Positions 1 through 6,407 of a stretch of DNA of 11,618 nucleotides are shown here, in pieces. The notes beneath the pieces are model-generated. The model was not told where the DNA came from, did not search any database, and saw only the letters and a list, made by a program, of their open reading frames with translations. The DNA comes from Flavobacterium psychrophilum (GTDB taxonomy: Bacteria; Bacteroidota; Bacteroidia; Flavobacteriales; Flavobacteriaceae). How positions within the stretch are numbered: the first letter of the stretch is position 1; each line of letters begins with the position of its first letter. The stretch lies in assembly GCA_945861915.1 (NCBI GenBank), contig CAMAWK010000058.1:1-11618 (forward strand). Reading direction: 5' to 3'. The translations under genes were made by a program, and so were the position numbers.

Positions 1-350
1 GCTAGAATTTCAAAAGAGGCAATTAATACGTTATAAACCACTCCGAGTGGAGCAAAAACACGGTGTGTTCCGAATAATCCGTCGATGATTATTTCTAAAA
101 GCTCGATATTGATGATGACAAAACCTACGTAAACAATAATGTGCAGCAAACCTGCAATGGGTCTTTTGACCATTTTGGATTGACCCAAAGCAATCATAGC
201 CATGTTTTTCCATCTGGCATTTGGATTGTCTCTGCGATTCATGGCTGTTCCAATATTGATGTTTCTGATTATTTTTTTGATGTTAATCGCAAAATAACCA
301 AACCCTAAAAAAAGGAGGATTACAAAAAATATATTGTCTAAATAACTCAT
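1..350 (-). CDS. Membrane-anchored (Fe-S)-binding protein, N-terminal part (truncated by window edge)
   Basis: An open frame starts at ATG 350-348 and has no stop before base 1, so only about 116 N-terminal residues are visible. They begin MSYLDNIFFVILLFLG, a first membrane segment (about residues 4-22). A basic loop follows (RRDNPNARWK near 39-48), then a second hydrophobic segment around residues 64-89 with a histidine at 70, and the start of a third near 100-116. This resembles the N-terminal membrane domain of Bacteroidota (Fe-S)-binding proteins of the GlcF/HdrD type, which carry cysteine-rich cluster domains further on. Those domains lie outside the window, so redox function is inferred from resemblance only. 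The ATG sits 15 nt after the mlaD stop codon in an A/T-rich leader, consistent with co-transcription behind the amidase and MCE genes. The electron partner cannot be told from this fragment. An alternative is another membrane protein of unknown function. Confidence 0.6.
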   Translation of the reverse strand, partial: MSYLDNIFFVILLFLGFGYFAINIKKIIRNINIGTAMNRRDNPNARWKNMAMIALGQSKMVKRPIAGLLHIIVYVGFVIINIELLEIIIDGLFGTHRVFAPLGVVYNVLIASFEIL

Positions 351-365
351 AAGTATTGTTTAAAA

Positions 366-1319
366 TTATTTGGAGAGTGAATCACTTGGAGCCACATAGG
401 GTTTGTTTTTCTTCCCGAAAAGTGAAACATTCACATAGCGAGTAGGATATAATCGCACATCTTGCAATAATAATTGCATTTCTTTAGTGGCCTTATCAAG
501 GTTTTTGTAAAGTGATTCATCCTTCAAAATTTTTCCCATTGTCCCCTTCCCTTCTTGTAATTGTGTCATAATTAGATCAACATTGGCCAATGTTTTTTCG
601 AGATTTTTAACCGTTTGACCAATATTTGCTTTTGCTAAAGAATCAGAAACAGATGAAAAATCTTTTGAGATTTTACCAAAATTAGTTACCATTCCGTCAA
701 TCTTGATTTTATTATTATCTAAAATAGAATTCAAACTATTAGACGCTTTGTGAAATTCAGTTATGGTTTGGTTCATTTCGGATAGGCTATTTTTTATATC
801 CGCTTGTCCTTTTGCATCTAAAATATTGTTTAAACCCGAAATTAATTTATCGGTGTTTTGTATCAAACTTTCTATTTTTACTTGTAGCGGTTCTAATTGA
901 TTCCCTAAAGAAGCAGTAAGTCCTAGTTTGCTCGTGCCTTTTAACCGCTGACCGTTAACAGCTAAATCGGTATCTTCCAAATTAGGATGAATCGCTATTT
1001 GTTTCCCACCAATAAAACCAGGTTCATAAATAGTTGCTACACTCGATTTAGAAATTGGAAATTCAGTACTTAACTGTAATTCAACCAAAAGCTTACCTGT
1101 AGCGCCATCGATGGAAATGCTAACCACTTTTCCAATGTTCAGTCCGTTCAGTGTTACTGGAGCCGACTCTAGCAATCCCTCGACATTATCGTACTCTACA
1201 TAAAAAGTTTTATAATTAGTAAAAATATCTTTTCCTTTCAAAAAACTATATCCCCAAATAAATAGTAAAATGGATGAAATAACTAATATGGCAGTTTTAA
1301 TTTCTCTTGTTAGTTTCAA
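366..1319 (-). CDS. MlaD family (MCE domain) protein
   Basis: This 317-residue protein is anchored by one N-terminal membrane helix (about residues 9-27) and otherwise lies in the periplasm. The MCE domain covers about residues 37-115. It includes the signature around 45-66 (NVEGLLESAPVTLNGLNIGKV with small spacing residues) and the hydrophobic turn YEPGFIGGKQIAI at 98-110. Residues 140-290 are hydrophilic and heptad-like, predicting a coiled coil, and contain the GKGTMGKILKD motif (257-267) seen in many MCE proteins. The C-terminal YPTRYVNVSLFG (291-302) is typical of Bacteroidota members. MCE proteins form hexameric rings that carry phospholipids between inner and outer membranes with an MlaE/MlaF ABC transporter; no permease or ATPase gene is in this window. 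The gene lies 19 nt downstream of the amidase and 15 nt upstream of the Fe-S gene, so an operon is likely. The family is sure; the exact lipid cargo is not. Confidence 0.88.
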   Translation of the reverse strand: MKLTREIKTAILVISSILLFIWGYSFLKGKDIFTNYKTFYVEYDNVEGLLESAPVTLNGLNIGKVVSISIDGATGKLLVELQLSTEFPISKSSVATIYEPGFIGGKQIAIHPNLEDTDLAVNGQRLKGTSKLGLTASLGNQLEPLQVKIESLIQNTDKLISGLNNILDAKGQADIKNSLSEMNQTITEFHKASNSLNSILDNNKIKIDGMVTNFGKISKDFSSVSDSLAKANIGQTVKNLEKTLANVDLIMTQLQEGKGTMGKILKDESLYKNLDKATKEMQLLLQDVRLYPTRYVNVSLFGKKNKPYVAPSDSLSK

Positions 1320-1338
1320 AATAGTTATTTTTAAATTA

Positions 1339-2505
1339 TTAGTTTTTTATTGCGTCTTGAACACTAATACTTTTTCCATCTTTAAAAGCAATCAAATAGG
1401 CTGATTTATATCCTTTTGATTTGGCTTCTTTCAAAAGGTTCTTAGCTTCTTCATAATCAGAGGTTTCACCATACATATATTTGTACAAACTATTGGTTTG
1501 TGAAATAGTTATGTTTTTTAATCCCTTGAAATTCTTTGGCTCCAAAGCTACTTTTTTTACACTTGCCGAAAGTTGTACTTTAAAAACTATTCCTTTTATT
1601 TCCTCTTGAACAGGACTCGTTTTTTTTACCACAGTGGTTTCTACTGTTTTTGTGACTTCAATTGGCGTTTCTTTTATTACTTTTTCGACGATTTTTTGAG
1701 ATGGTCTTTCTACTTCTATATCAGAACCGCCATTGCCAAAATATTCTTTTTTGTAACTAATTATTGCATCGGCAATAGCTCTAGCAATTTCATTTTGTCC
1801 TTCTTCTGAATCTAAAATATTTCCTTCGGTTGGATTTGAAATAAAACCAGTTTCTATCAAAACTCTAGGCATGTACGCTTTGTGCAAAACCATATAAGGT
1901 GCTTGTTTCACTCCTCCACCTCGTATTTTTTTTCCTAATAATTGAAAAGCATCTTCTACTTTACTAGCCAAAGAAATACTATTATCTAAATATTCCTCTT
2001 GCATTAAAGTCATACCAATCATAGTTTCGGGAGAATTTGGATCAAATCCCTCATACTTTTGCTTGTAGTCTTTTTCTAAAGTGATTACAGAGTTTTCCTT
2101 TTTTGCTGCTTCTAAGTTAGAGGCAATTTTTGTCATACCCATCACATAGGTTTCCGTTCCATCTGCAACAGTATTTCTATTGGCATTACAATGAATGGAG
2201 ACAAAAATGTTTGCGTTAGCACGATTGGCTATGTTTGCTCTCTCTACTAAATCGATAAAAACATCTGTTTTACGAGTATAAATAACATCAATTTTAGAAT
2301 CTTCTTCTAATATTTTCCCTACTTTAAGAACAATAGCTAAAGCAATGTTTTTTTCGACATGACCATTGTAAACTGCTCCAAAATCGTGAGCACCGTGTCC
2401 CGCATCTAAAGTGACTCTAAAAATATTAGATTGACCGAAACAAAATGAGGAAACAAAAAGTAAAATAAAAGGAATAAATAATTTAGATATTCTTGTTATG
2501 TACAT
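1339..2505 (-). CDS. N-acetylmuramoyl-L-alanine amidase (Amidase_3) with C-terminal SPOR-like domain
   Basis: This 388-residue secreted zinc amidase cleaves the bond between N-acetylmuramic acid and L-alanine in peptidoglycan. A signal peptide covers about residues 1-25 (hydrophobic core 9-22, then FCFGQS). The catalytic domain is about 28-253. Zinc ligands can be read as His37 in DAGHG, Glu51 in VEKN and His105 in SIHCNA; the catalytic Glu218 is in IETGF. Between residues 111 and about 190 is a long insert relative to minimal Amidase_3 enzymes. It is comparable in place to the insert that carries the blocking helix in AmiB/AmiC-type enzymes, so regulated activation is possible (inference). 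A Val/Thr/Lys/Glu linker (about 262-303) leads to a C-terminal segment (305-385) with SPOR-like pattern, which in known proteins binds denuded glycan at division sites. It is first in the minus-strand run and diverges from lptD. Confidence 0.92.
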   Translation of the reverse strand: MYITRISKLFIPFILLFVSSFCFGQSNIFRVTLDAGHGAHDFGAVYNGHVEKNIALAIVLKVGKILEEDSKIDVIYTRKTDVFIDLVERANIANRANANIFVSIHCNANRNTVADGTETYVMGMTKIASNLEAAKKENSVITLEKDYKQKYEGFDPNSPETMIGMTLMQEEYLDNSISLASKVEDAFQLLGKKIRGGGVKQAPYMVLHKAYMPRVLIETGFISNPTEGNILDSEEGQNEIARAIADAIISYKKEYFGNGGSDIEVERPSQKIVEKVIKETPIEVTKTVETTVVKKTSPVQEEIKGIVFKVQLSASVKKVALEPKNFKGLKNITISQTNSLYKYMYGETSDYEEAKNLLKEAKSKGYKSAYLIAFKDGKSISVQDAIKN

Positions 2506-2539
2506 AAATCTGAAAGTTAATTTTAATTAAATACGAGGG

Positions 2540-2582
2540 CTATAAATTTTATATTTGATTACTTTTGACCAAAAATTTATAG
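2540..2582. repeat. Perfect 11-bp inverted repeat in the amidase/lptD divergent promoter region
   Basis: CTATAAATTTT at 2540-2550 is exactly complementary to AAAATTTATAG at 2572-2582, with a 21-nt spacer. The spacer holds the better promoter-like box for lptD (2560-2567); the other box (2550-2557) begins at the last base of the left arm. The arms sit inside the only 83 bases between two divergently transcribed envelope genes, so a dimeric regulator site is possible. AT-rich composition raises the chance of coincidence. Confidence 0.55.
2550..2567 (+). promoter_or_regulatory. Candidate lptD promoter: two TAnnTTTG boxes
   Basis: TATATTTG (2550-2557) and TACTTTTG (2560-2567) both match the Bacteroidota -7 consensus TAnnTTTG exactly. 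No TTG is found at the usual -33 spacing for either, so the match is half a promoter. Start of transcription from the second box would be near 2573, leaving a leader of about 15 nt before the TTG start codon of lptD. No equally good box is seen for the amidase on the other strand; the nearest is TTG at 2572-2570 followed by TAAAATTT 18 nt on. Confidence 0.35.
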
Positions 2583-2588
2583 TTAATT

Positions 2589-5336
2589 TTGACACTTCAA
2601 AAAACAAGCCATCTTTTTACAAAAATAGCATTTATACCATTGCATACAAACTTATTTAATATCGTTTTATTATCATTTTTCCTAACAATTGGATTTGGTG
2701 ATTTATATTCTCAAGATATTAAAAAAAAAAGAAATACCATTTCTTCTAAAAAAGCTATTCAGAAACCAACTATTACTCCCGACAATTCAAAAATAACAAC
2801 TGCCTCTGCAAGTAAAGAAATCGATACCGTTCGCATTGACACTAACAAAACCAAAAAAGCGTTTCTTGACGGAAAAGTAAAATACAAAGCAGAAAATTAC
2901 GCCAAAATTGAACAAAAGAAAAAAAGAATCACTTTGTATGATAAAGCGGAATTATACTATCAAGATGTGGAACTCAAATCAGGTGTAATTGTATTGGATT
3001 ATGAAAAAAATGAGGTCTATGCAGGGCGAATTAAAGATTCTACAGGAACACTCACTCAATATCCTAGTTTTACGCAAGGTTCAAATGTGATTCAACCCGA
3101 TTCGATTCGGTTTAACTTCAAAACCAAGAAAGCGTTAATTTGGAATTCAAGAACCGAGCAAAGTGAATTTAGAATTAAAGCAGCTATTACCAAAAAAGAA
3201 AATGATTCGGTTTACTTTTTGAAAGGAGCTCGATTTACTACTTCTAGAGACGTTGATAATCCTGAATATTATTTTCAGACCAATAAAGTAAAATTTATTC
3301 CAGGTAAAAAAGTGGTTACCGGATTAACAAATATGGTAATTGCCGATGTGCCTACTCCAATCGCTTTGCCTTTTGCTTTTTTCCCGATGAGTAAGGAGAC
3401 TAGTGTTTCGGGAGTAATTCTTCCTAGTTACAACGATTCGAATAATCGGGGGTTTTCATTGCAAAACGGTGGCTATTATTTTGCTTTATCTGATTATTAT
3501 GATTTGACAGTCACAGGCGATTATTACACCAACGGTAGTTACGGTTTGCGTTTTGAATCTACGTATGCAAAAAAATATGCCTACAGAGGAAATTTAAACT
3601 TTCGATTCGAAAATTTAATAAATAGCGAACGAGGTTTTCCTGATTATTCTAAAACAAAAATATATAATATTCAGTGGTCACATTCTAAAGATTCAAAATC
3701 AAATCCCAATTCAAGCTTCTCAGCATCGGTAAACTTAGGAAGTAGCAGATATTTTCAACAATCTATAAATCAAGTAAATGTAGGTTCTAATCTTAACAAT
3801 ACATTAAGTTCTTCTGTTTCTTATTCTAAAACATTTAATTCAGTTCCACAAGTAAGAATGTCGCTAACAGCTACTCATTCTCAAAACACTCAAACCGAAC
3901 AAATTGATATGACTTTGCCAACACTTCAAGCAAGTGTAGATAGGATTTATCCTTTTGCAAAAAGAGATGGACAAAAAAAAGGTTTTTTCAAAAACATCAA
4001 TTTGCAGTATAACTTAAATGCCCGAAATAGCTTTACTACAAAGGATTCATTGTTTTTTAAACCCGAAATGTTTAAAGATGCAAAAACCGGTATGGAACAT
4101 ACGATTCCATTGAATACCAACTTCAAATTATTCAAATATTTTAGCGTTTCTTCGTCTGCCAATTATCGTGAGGTTTGGTATTTAAAAACAATCGATAGAA
4201 GATATGACTCCAACCAGAGCAAAGTAGTTGATACTGAAATTAACGGATTTGATGCTTTCAGAACCTATTCTTTTTCATCCAGTGTAGGGACAACTATTTA
4301 CGGAACTTTTAATTTTGGAGAAAACAAAAGAATAAAATCAATCCGACACGTGATGCGACCTTCAGCATCGTATAGTTATACTCCTAATTTCAGTAAATAT
4401 TATGATACGTATGCAGCAGATGCCAGCGGAACGATGATAAAAGAATATTCTCGTTTTGAAAACGGAATTTATGGTCAGCCCGGCAATAGTAACTCGAACA
4501 CGCTTGGATTTAGTTTAAGTAATACTTTTGAAGCCAAAGTAACCGATAGAGATAGCACCAAAACGGAACCTAAAAAAATCATGCTTTTGAACAACTTAAA
4601 TCTATCGACTGGATATGATTTAGATGCGAAGCAAAACAAAACTTTAGCTTGGTCTCCAGTTAGAATTAGTGGAGGAACACAATTATTTAAAGAAAAAATG
4701 GCAGTTAATTTCGGAACTACGTTAGATCCGTATGCGATTGATAATTCGGGTAATCGAATCGACGTTTTTAACATTAATAACGGAGGAAGTTTATTGAGAA
4801 TGACAAGTGCAAATATGACTTTAAATTATTCTTTGACTAGCAAAAAAGAAAACGACGAAAATAAAAAGAATAACAATCAGGGCAAAAGAAACGGAGGTCG
4901 TGACGATGATCTTTTTGGTGGAAATATTGATTTAGCCAATAACCGTAAAAGTCAATTTAGTGACGAGGAAAATGAGGAGGACAATGAAAATGTCGATTTT
5001 TTTAGTGCTAAATTACCCTGGGATATAACTTTTGCTTATTCGTTGACGTATGGAAATGACAGAAGGCAAAGCGAAATAACGAGTAATTCTATTATGATTT
5101 CTGCCAATGCAGACCTAACTCCAAAATGGAAAGCTGGTGTTTCTACAGGATACGATTTTGTTCAAAAAGGAGTCACTTTTACTCAATTTCGATTTGAAAG
5201 AGATTTGTTGAGTTGGCGTATGGATTTCAACTGGCAACCATTTGGAACCTATGCCAACTGGAGCTTTTTTATCGGAATAAAATCGGGTATTTTGAGTGAC
5301 ATCAAATGGGATAAACAAAGTATTTCTAATAGATAA
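2589..5336 (+). CDS. lptD: LPS assembly outer-membrane protein LptD (Bacteroidota type)
   Basis: This 915-residue outer-membrane barrel is expected to take lipopolysaccharide from the periplasmic Lpt bridge to the cell surface. A signal peptide has its hydrophobic core near residues 22-37 and probable cleavage near LYS-Q (41/42). An OstA/LptA-like beta-jellyroll follows at about 91-250. The segment from about 252, VPTPIALPFAFFPMS, then SGVILPSYNDSNNRGFSL (274-291), parallels the conserved start of the E. coli LptD barrel (SGFLIPTIGYSSSNGFEFSL). The rest is strand-rich barrel. A charged, Asn-rich loop occupies about 752-802, before the last strands. The protein contains no cysteine, unlike E. 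coli LptD. The start is TTG at 2589: an in-frame TAG at 2580-2582 excludes longer forms, and the first internal Met is about residue 249. A second TTG at 2640 (residue 18) would also leave a usable signal peptide. ridA follows after 16 nt. Confidence 0.85.
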   Translation: MTLQKTSHLFTKIAFIPLHTNLFNIVLLSFFLTIGFGDLYSQDIKKKRNTISSKKAIQKPTITPDNSKITTASASKEIDTVRIDTNKTKKAFLDGKVKYKAENYAKIEQKKKRITLYDKAELYYQDVELKSGVIVLDYEKNEVYAGRIKDSTGTLTQYPSFTQGSNVIQPDSIRFNFKTKKALIWNSRTEQSEFRIKAAITKKENDSVYFLKGARFTTSRDVDNPEYYFQTNKVKFIPGKKVVTGLTNMVIADVPTPIALPFAFFPMSKETSVSGVILPSYNDSNNRGFSLQNGGYYFALSDYYDLTVTGDYYTNGSYGLRFESTYAKKYAYRGNLNFRFENLINSERGFPDYSKTKIYNIQWSHSKDSKSNPNSSFSASVNLGSSRYFQQSINQVNVGSNLNNTLSSSVSYSKTFNSVPQVRMSLTATHSQNTQTEQIDMTLPTLQASVDRIYPFAKRDGQKKGFFKNINLQYNLNARNSFTTKDSLFFKPEMFKDAKTGMEHTIPLNTNFKLFKYFSVSSSANYREVWYLKTIDRRYDSNQSKVVDTEINGFDAFRTYSFSSSVGTTIYGTFNFGENKRIKSIRHVMRPSASYSYTPNFSKYYDTYAADASGTMIKEYSRFENGIYGQPGNSNSNTLGFSLSNTFEAKVTDRDSTKTEPKKIMLLNNLNLSTGYDLDAKQNKTLAWSPVRISGGTQLFKEKMAVNFGTTLDPYAIDNSGNRIDVFNINNGGSLLRMTSANMTLNYSLTSKKENDENKKNNNQGKRNGGRDDDLFGGNIDLANNRKSQFSDEENEEDNENVDFFSAKLPWDITFAYSLTYGNDRRQSEITSNSIMISANADLTPKWKAGVSTGYDFVQKGVTFTQFRFERDLLSWRMDFNWQPFGTYANWSFFIGIKSGILSDIKWDKQSISNR

Positions 5337-5352
5337 TTTAAATATCTTTTTT

Positions 5353-5733
5353 ATGAAAAAAATAATATTTACCGAAAATGCTCCAGCACCTATTGGACCT
5401 TACAATCAGGCAGTTTTAAAAGGAGATACCTTATACACTTCTGGGCAAATCGCTATCAATCAAAAAACGGGTGAATTAGTTACTGCTTCTATCGAAGCCG
5501 AAACGGAGCAAGTCATGAAAAACTTAAAAGCTGTTCTAGAAGCCGCTGAAATGACTTTTGAAAATGTTGTAAAAGCGACTATCTTCATTATGAACATGAA
5601 TGATTTTGGAACGATAAACTCTATTTACGGTTCTTATTTTAATGAAAAAACCGCTCCAGCTCGTGAAACGGTTCAAGTGGCTGGTTTGCCAAAAAATGTA
5701 AATATCGAAATTTCGATGATTGCTATTCGATAG
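5353..5733 (+). CDS. ridA: RidA family reactive enamine/imine deaminase
   Basis: A 126-residue cytosolic protein of the YjgF/YER057c/UK114 family. These form trimers and hydrolyse reactive enamines and imines, such as 2-aminoacrylate released by PLP-dependent dehydratases, to keto acids and ammonia. Visible signatures are GPYNQA (15-20, with Tyr17), YTSGQIAI (28-35), VVKATIFI (72-79) and the C-terminal PARETVQVAGLPK stretch (102-114). Arg104 there corresponds to the substrate-carboxylate arginine of E. coli RidA, and Glu119 to its active-site glutamate. The full family length is present. I place the start at ATG 5353 because it gives the family-typical MKKIIFTENAPAPIGPYNQA. The frame stays open to an earlier ATG at 5296, but that would add 19 unrelated residues overlapping lptD. 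It probably shares the lptD transcript and its stop overlaps the 3' end of mgsA. The link with LptD is positional, not functional. Confidence 0.95.
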   Translation: MKKIIFTENAPAPIGPYNQAVLKGDTLYTSGQIAINQKTGELVTASIEAETEQVMKNLKAVLEAAEMTFENVVKATIFIMNMNDFGTINSIYGSYFNEKTAPARETVQVAGLPKNVNIEISMIAIR

Positions 5734-5737
5734 CAAT
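5719..5737. repeat. Hairpin spanning both convergent stop codons (ridA/mgsA)
   Basis: ATTGCTAT (5719-5726), loop TCG, ATAGCAAT (5730-5737): a perfect 8-bp stem with a 3-nt loop. It contains the TAG of ridA (5731-5733) and, on the other strand, the TAG of mgsA (5725-5723). Just upstream, ATCGAAATTTCGAT at 5704-5717 is a perfect 14-bp palindrome, and ATAGCAAT recurs at 5746-5753. Neither strand has a T-run straight after the stem, so it is not a standard intrinsic terminator. Confidence 0.5.
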
Positions 5738-6094
5738 GGCATTTAATAGCAATTGGGCTGTGGCTTCGTTTGTAGCTAAGGGAACATTGTGAACATCACA
5801 AACCCGAATCAACATATTCACATCCGATTCATGCGCATGACTCGCCAAAGGGTCTTTGAAAAACAAAACCATGTTGGTTTTTCCTTCAGCCACTCTTCCG
5901 GCAATTTGGGCATCTCCACCTTGAGGACCCGAAAGCATTTTTTTGATTTTGAAACCGGCATTTTCAGCTTTAGAACCGGTAGTTCCTGTTGCAATTAGTT
6001 TTATTTTTTCGCGTTGTAAAACAGCTTGATTTTTGTTCAAAAACTGAACCATATCCGCTTTTTTTCCATCATGTGCAATAATTGCTATTTCCAT
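5723..6094 (-). CDS. mgsA: Methylglyoxal synthase
   Basis: Converts dihydroxyacetone phosphate to methylglyoxal and phosphate, a cytosolic glycolytic bypass that in E. coli is inhibited by phosphate. The 123 residues align well with E. coli MgsA. AHDGKK (7-12) holds the counterparts of His19 and Lys23, and TGTTG (36-40) the phosphate-binding threonines. SGPQGGD (55-61) contains the catalytic aspartate Asp61 (E. coli Asp71). FFKDPL (78-83) has Asp81, and His88, Asp91 and Arg97 correspond to His98, Asp101 and Arg107. It lacks the first 11 and about the last 18-20 residues of the E. coli enzyme (152 aa), ending right after the conserved ATNEATAQLLL. A short form seems usual in this phylum, so I do not call it broken. 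Its last 11 nt overlap the convergent ridA gene. Neighbouring gap and pfkA suggest control of triose phosphate level. Confidence 0.95.
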   Translation of the reverse strand: MEIAIIAHDGKKADMVQFLNKNQAVLQREKIKLIATGTTGSKAENAGFKIKKMLSGPQGGDAQIAGRVAEGKTNMVLFFKDPLASHAHESDVNMLIRVCDVHNVPLATNEATAQLLLNAIAIE

Positions 6095-6156
6095 AAGTCT
6101 TTGTTAGTTTGATATGCAATCTCAATATTTAGTTTTAAAAAAAAAGTATTAAATTT

Positions 6157-6326
6157 TAAACATATAAGTGTCATATAAGTTATAATAAAATTAGCTTTTC
6201 AAATAATGGTAAAAAGAGAATATAAGCTAAAAATGTTCCATGTAAAACTATGTTAGTTTACTTAAATGAACTATTCATTTTACTTGATTTCATTGAAATT
6301 ATAATCTTATATGACTTATATGTTTA
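6157..6326. repeat. Block bounded by ~30-bp imperfect inverted repeats with CATATAAG boxes
   Basis: The left arm 6157-6186 and right arm 6298-6326 are reverse complements over about 28 positions with only small indels (one extra T, two missing bases), separated by 111 nt. Each arm holds two copies of the 8-mer CATATAAG: at 6161 and 6172 on the plus strand (11 nt apart), and at 6313-6306 and 6322-6315 on the minus strand (9 nt apart). A shorter ATATAAG is at 6220-6226. The outer ends both read TA. It could be a small non-coding insertion element (MITE-like), a regulator binding array or a long RNA hairpin; no transposase is nearby. Confidence 0.7.
6264..6280. repeat. Short palindrome AAATGAA-CTA-TTCATTT
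   Basis: Seven-base arms, perfectly complementary, with a 3-nt centre, located inside the larger inverted-repeat block. No T-run follows that would suggest a terminator. It has the size of an operator half-site pair but is AT-rich, so chance is possible. Confidence 0.4.
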
Positions 6327-6367
6327 GCAATCTATTATACAAATTGCTGTTATTTATAGAAATAATC

Positions 6368-6399
6368 AAAAAAAACCTGAAACTTATAGTGTCAGGTTT
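6368..6399 (-). terminator. Intrinsic terminator of the sugar kinase gene
   Basis: Read on the minus strand, 9 nt after the kinase stop codon: AAACCTGA (6399-6392), an 11-nt loop, TCAGGTTT (6380-6373), running into an unbroken T tract to 6368. The loop can add a further ACT/AGT pairing. The tract follows the stem only on the minus strand, so it acts on the kinase transcript and separates it from mgsA. Confidence 0.85.
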
Positions 6400-6407
6400 G
6401 AATTTTA

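Larger units (their letters stand above)
6095..6407. other. 313-bp intergenic region without a gene
   Basis: It lies between the start of mgsA and the stop of the sugar kinase gene, both on the minus strand. It is very AT-rich and holds no ORF that I would support. Contents: the kinase terminator (6368-6399), a block with long inverted repeats (6157-6326), an inner TTAGCTT/AAGCTAA pair (6191-6197 and 6224-6230) and the palindrome at 6264-6280. The mgsA promoter should lie here or upstream, but I find no exact TAnnTTTG box on the minus strand; TACTTTTT (6149-6142) is one base off. Confidence 0.8.

Noticed and set aside
31..213. Minus-strand 60-residue ORF
   Set aside because: It overlaps the (Fe-S)-binding protein frame, which is open from ATG 350 to the window edge and has coherent membrane segments. 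The 60-residue frame is Cys/His/Arg-rich without family resemblance.
4475..4774. Minus-strand 99-residue ORF inside lptD
   Set aside because: It lies wholly within the lptD barrel coding sequence and shows no domain.
5296..5352. Longer ridA start at 5296
   Set aside because: It would add 19 residues unlike any RidA N-terminus and overlap the end of lptD; ATG 5353 gives the exact family start.
6095..6407. Small RNA or riboswitch in the long intergenic region
   Set aside because: Secondary structure is possible from the inverted repeats, but no known riboswitch core or promoter-terminator pair for a separate RNA was recognisable.
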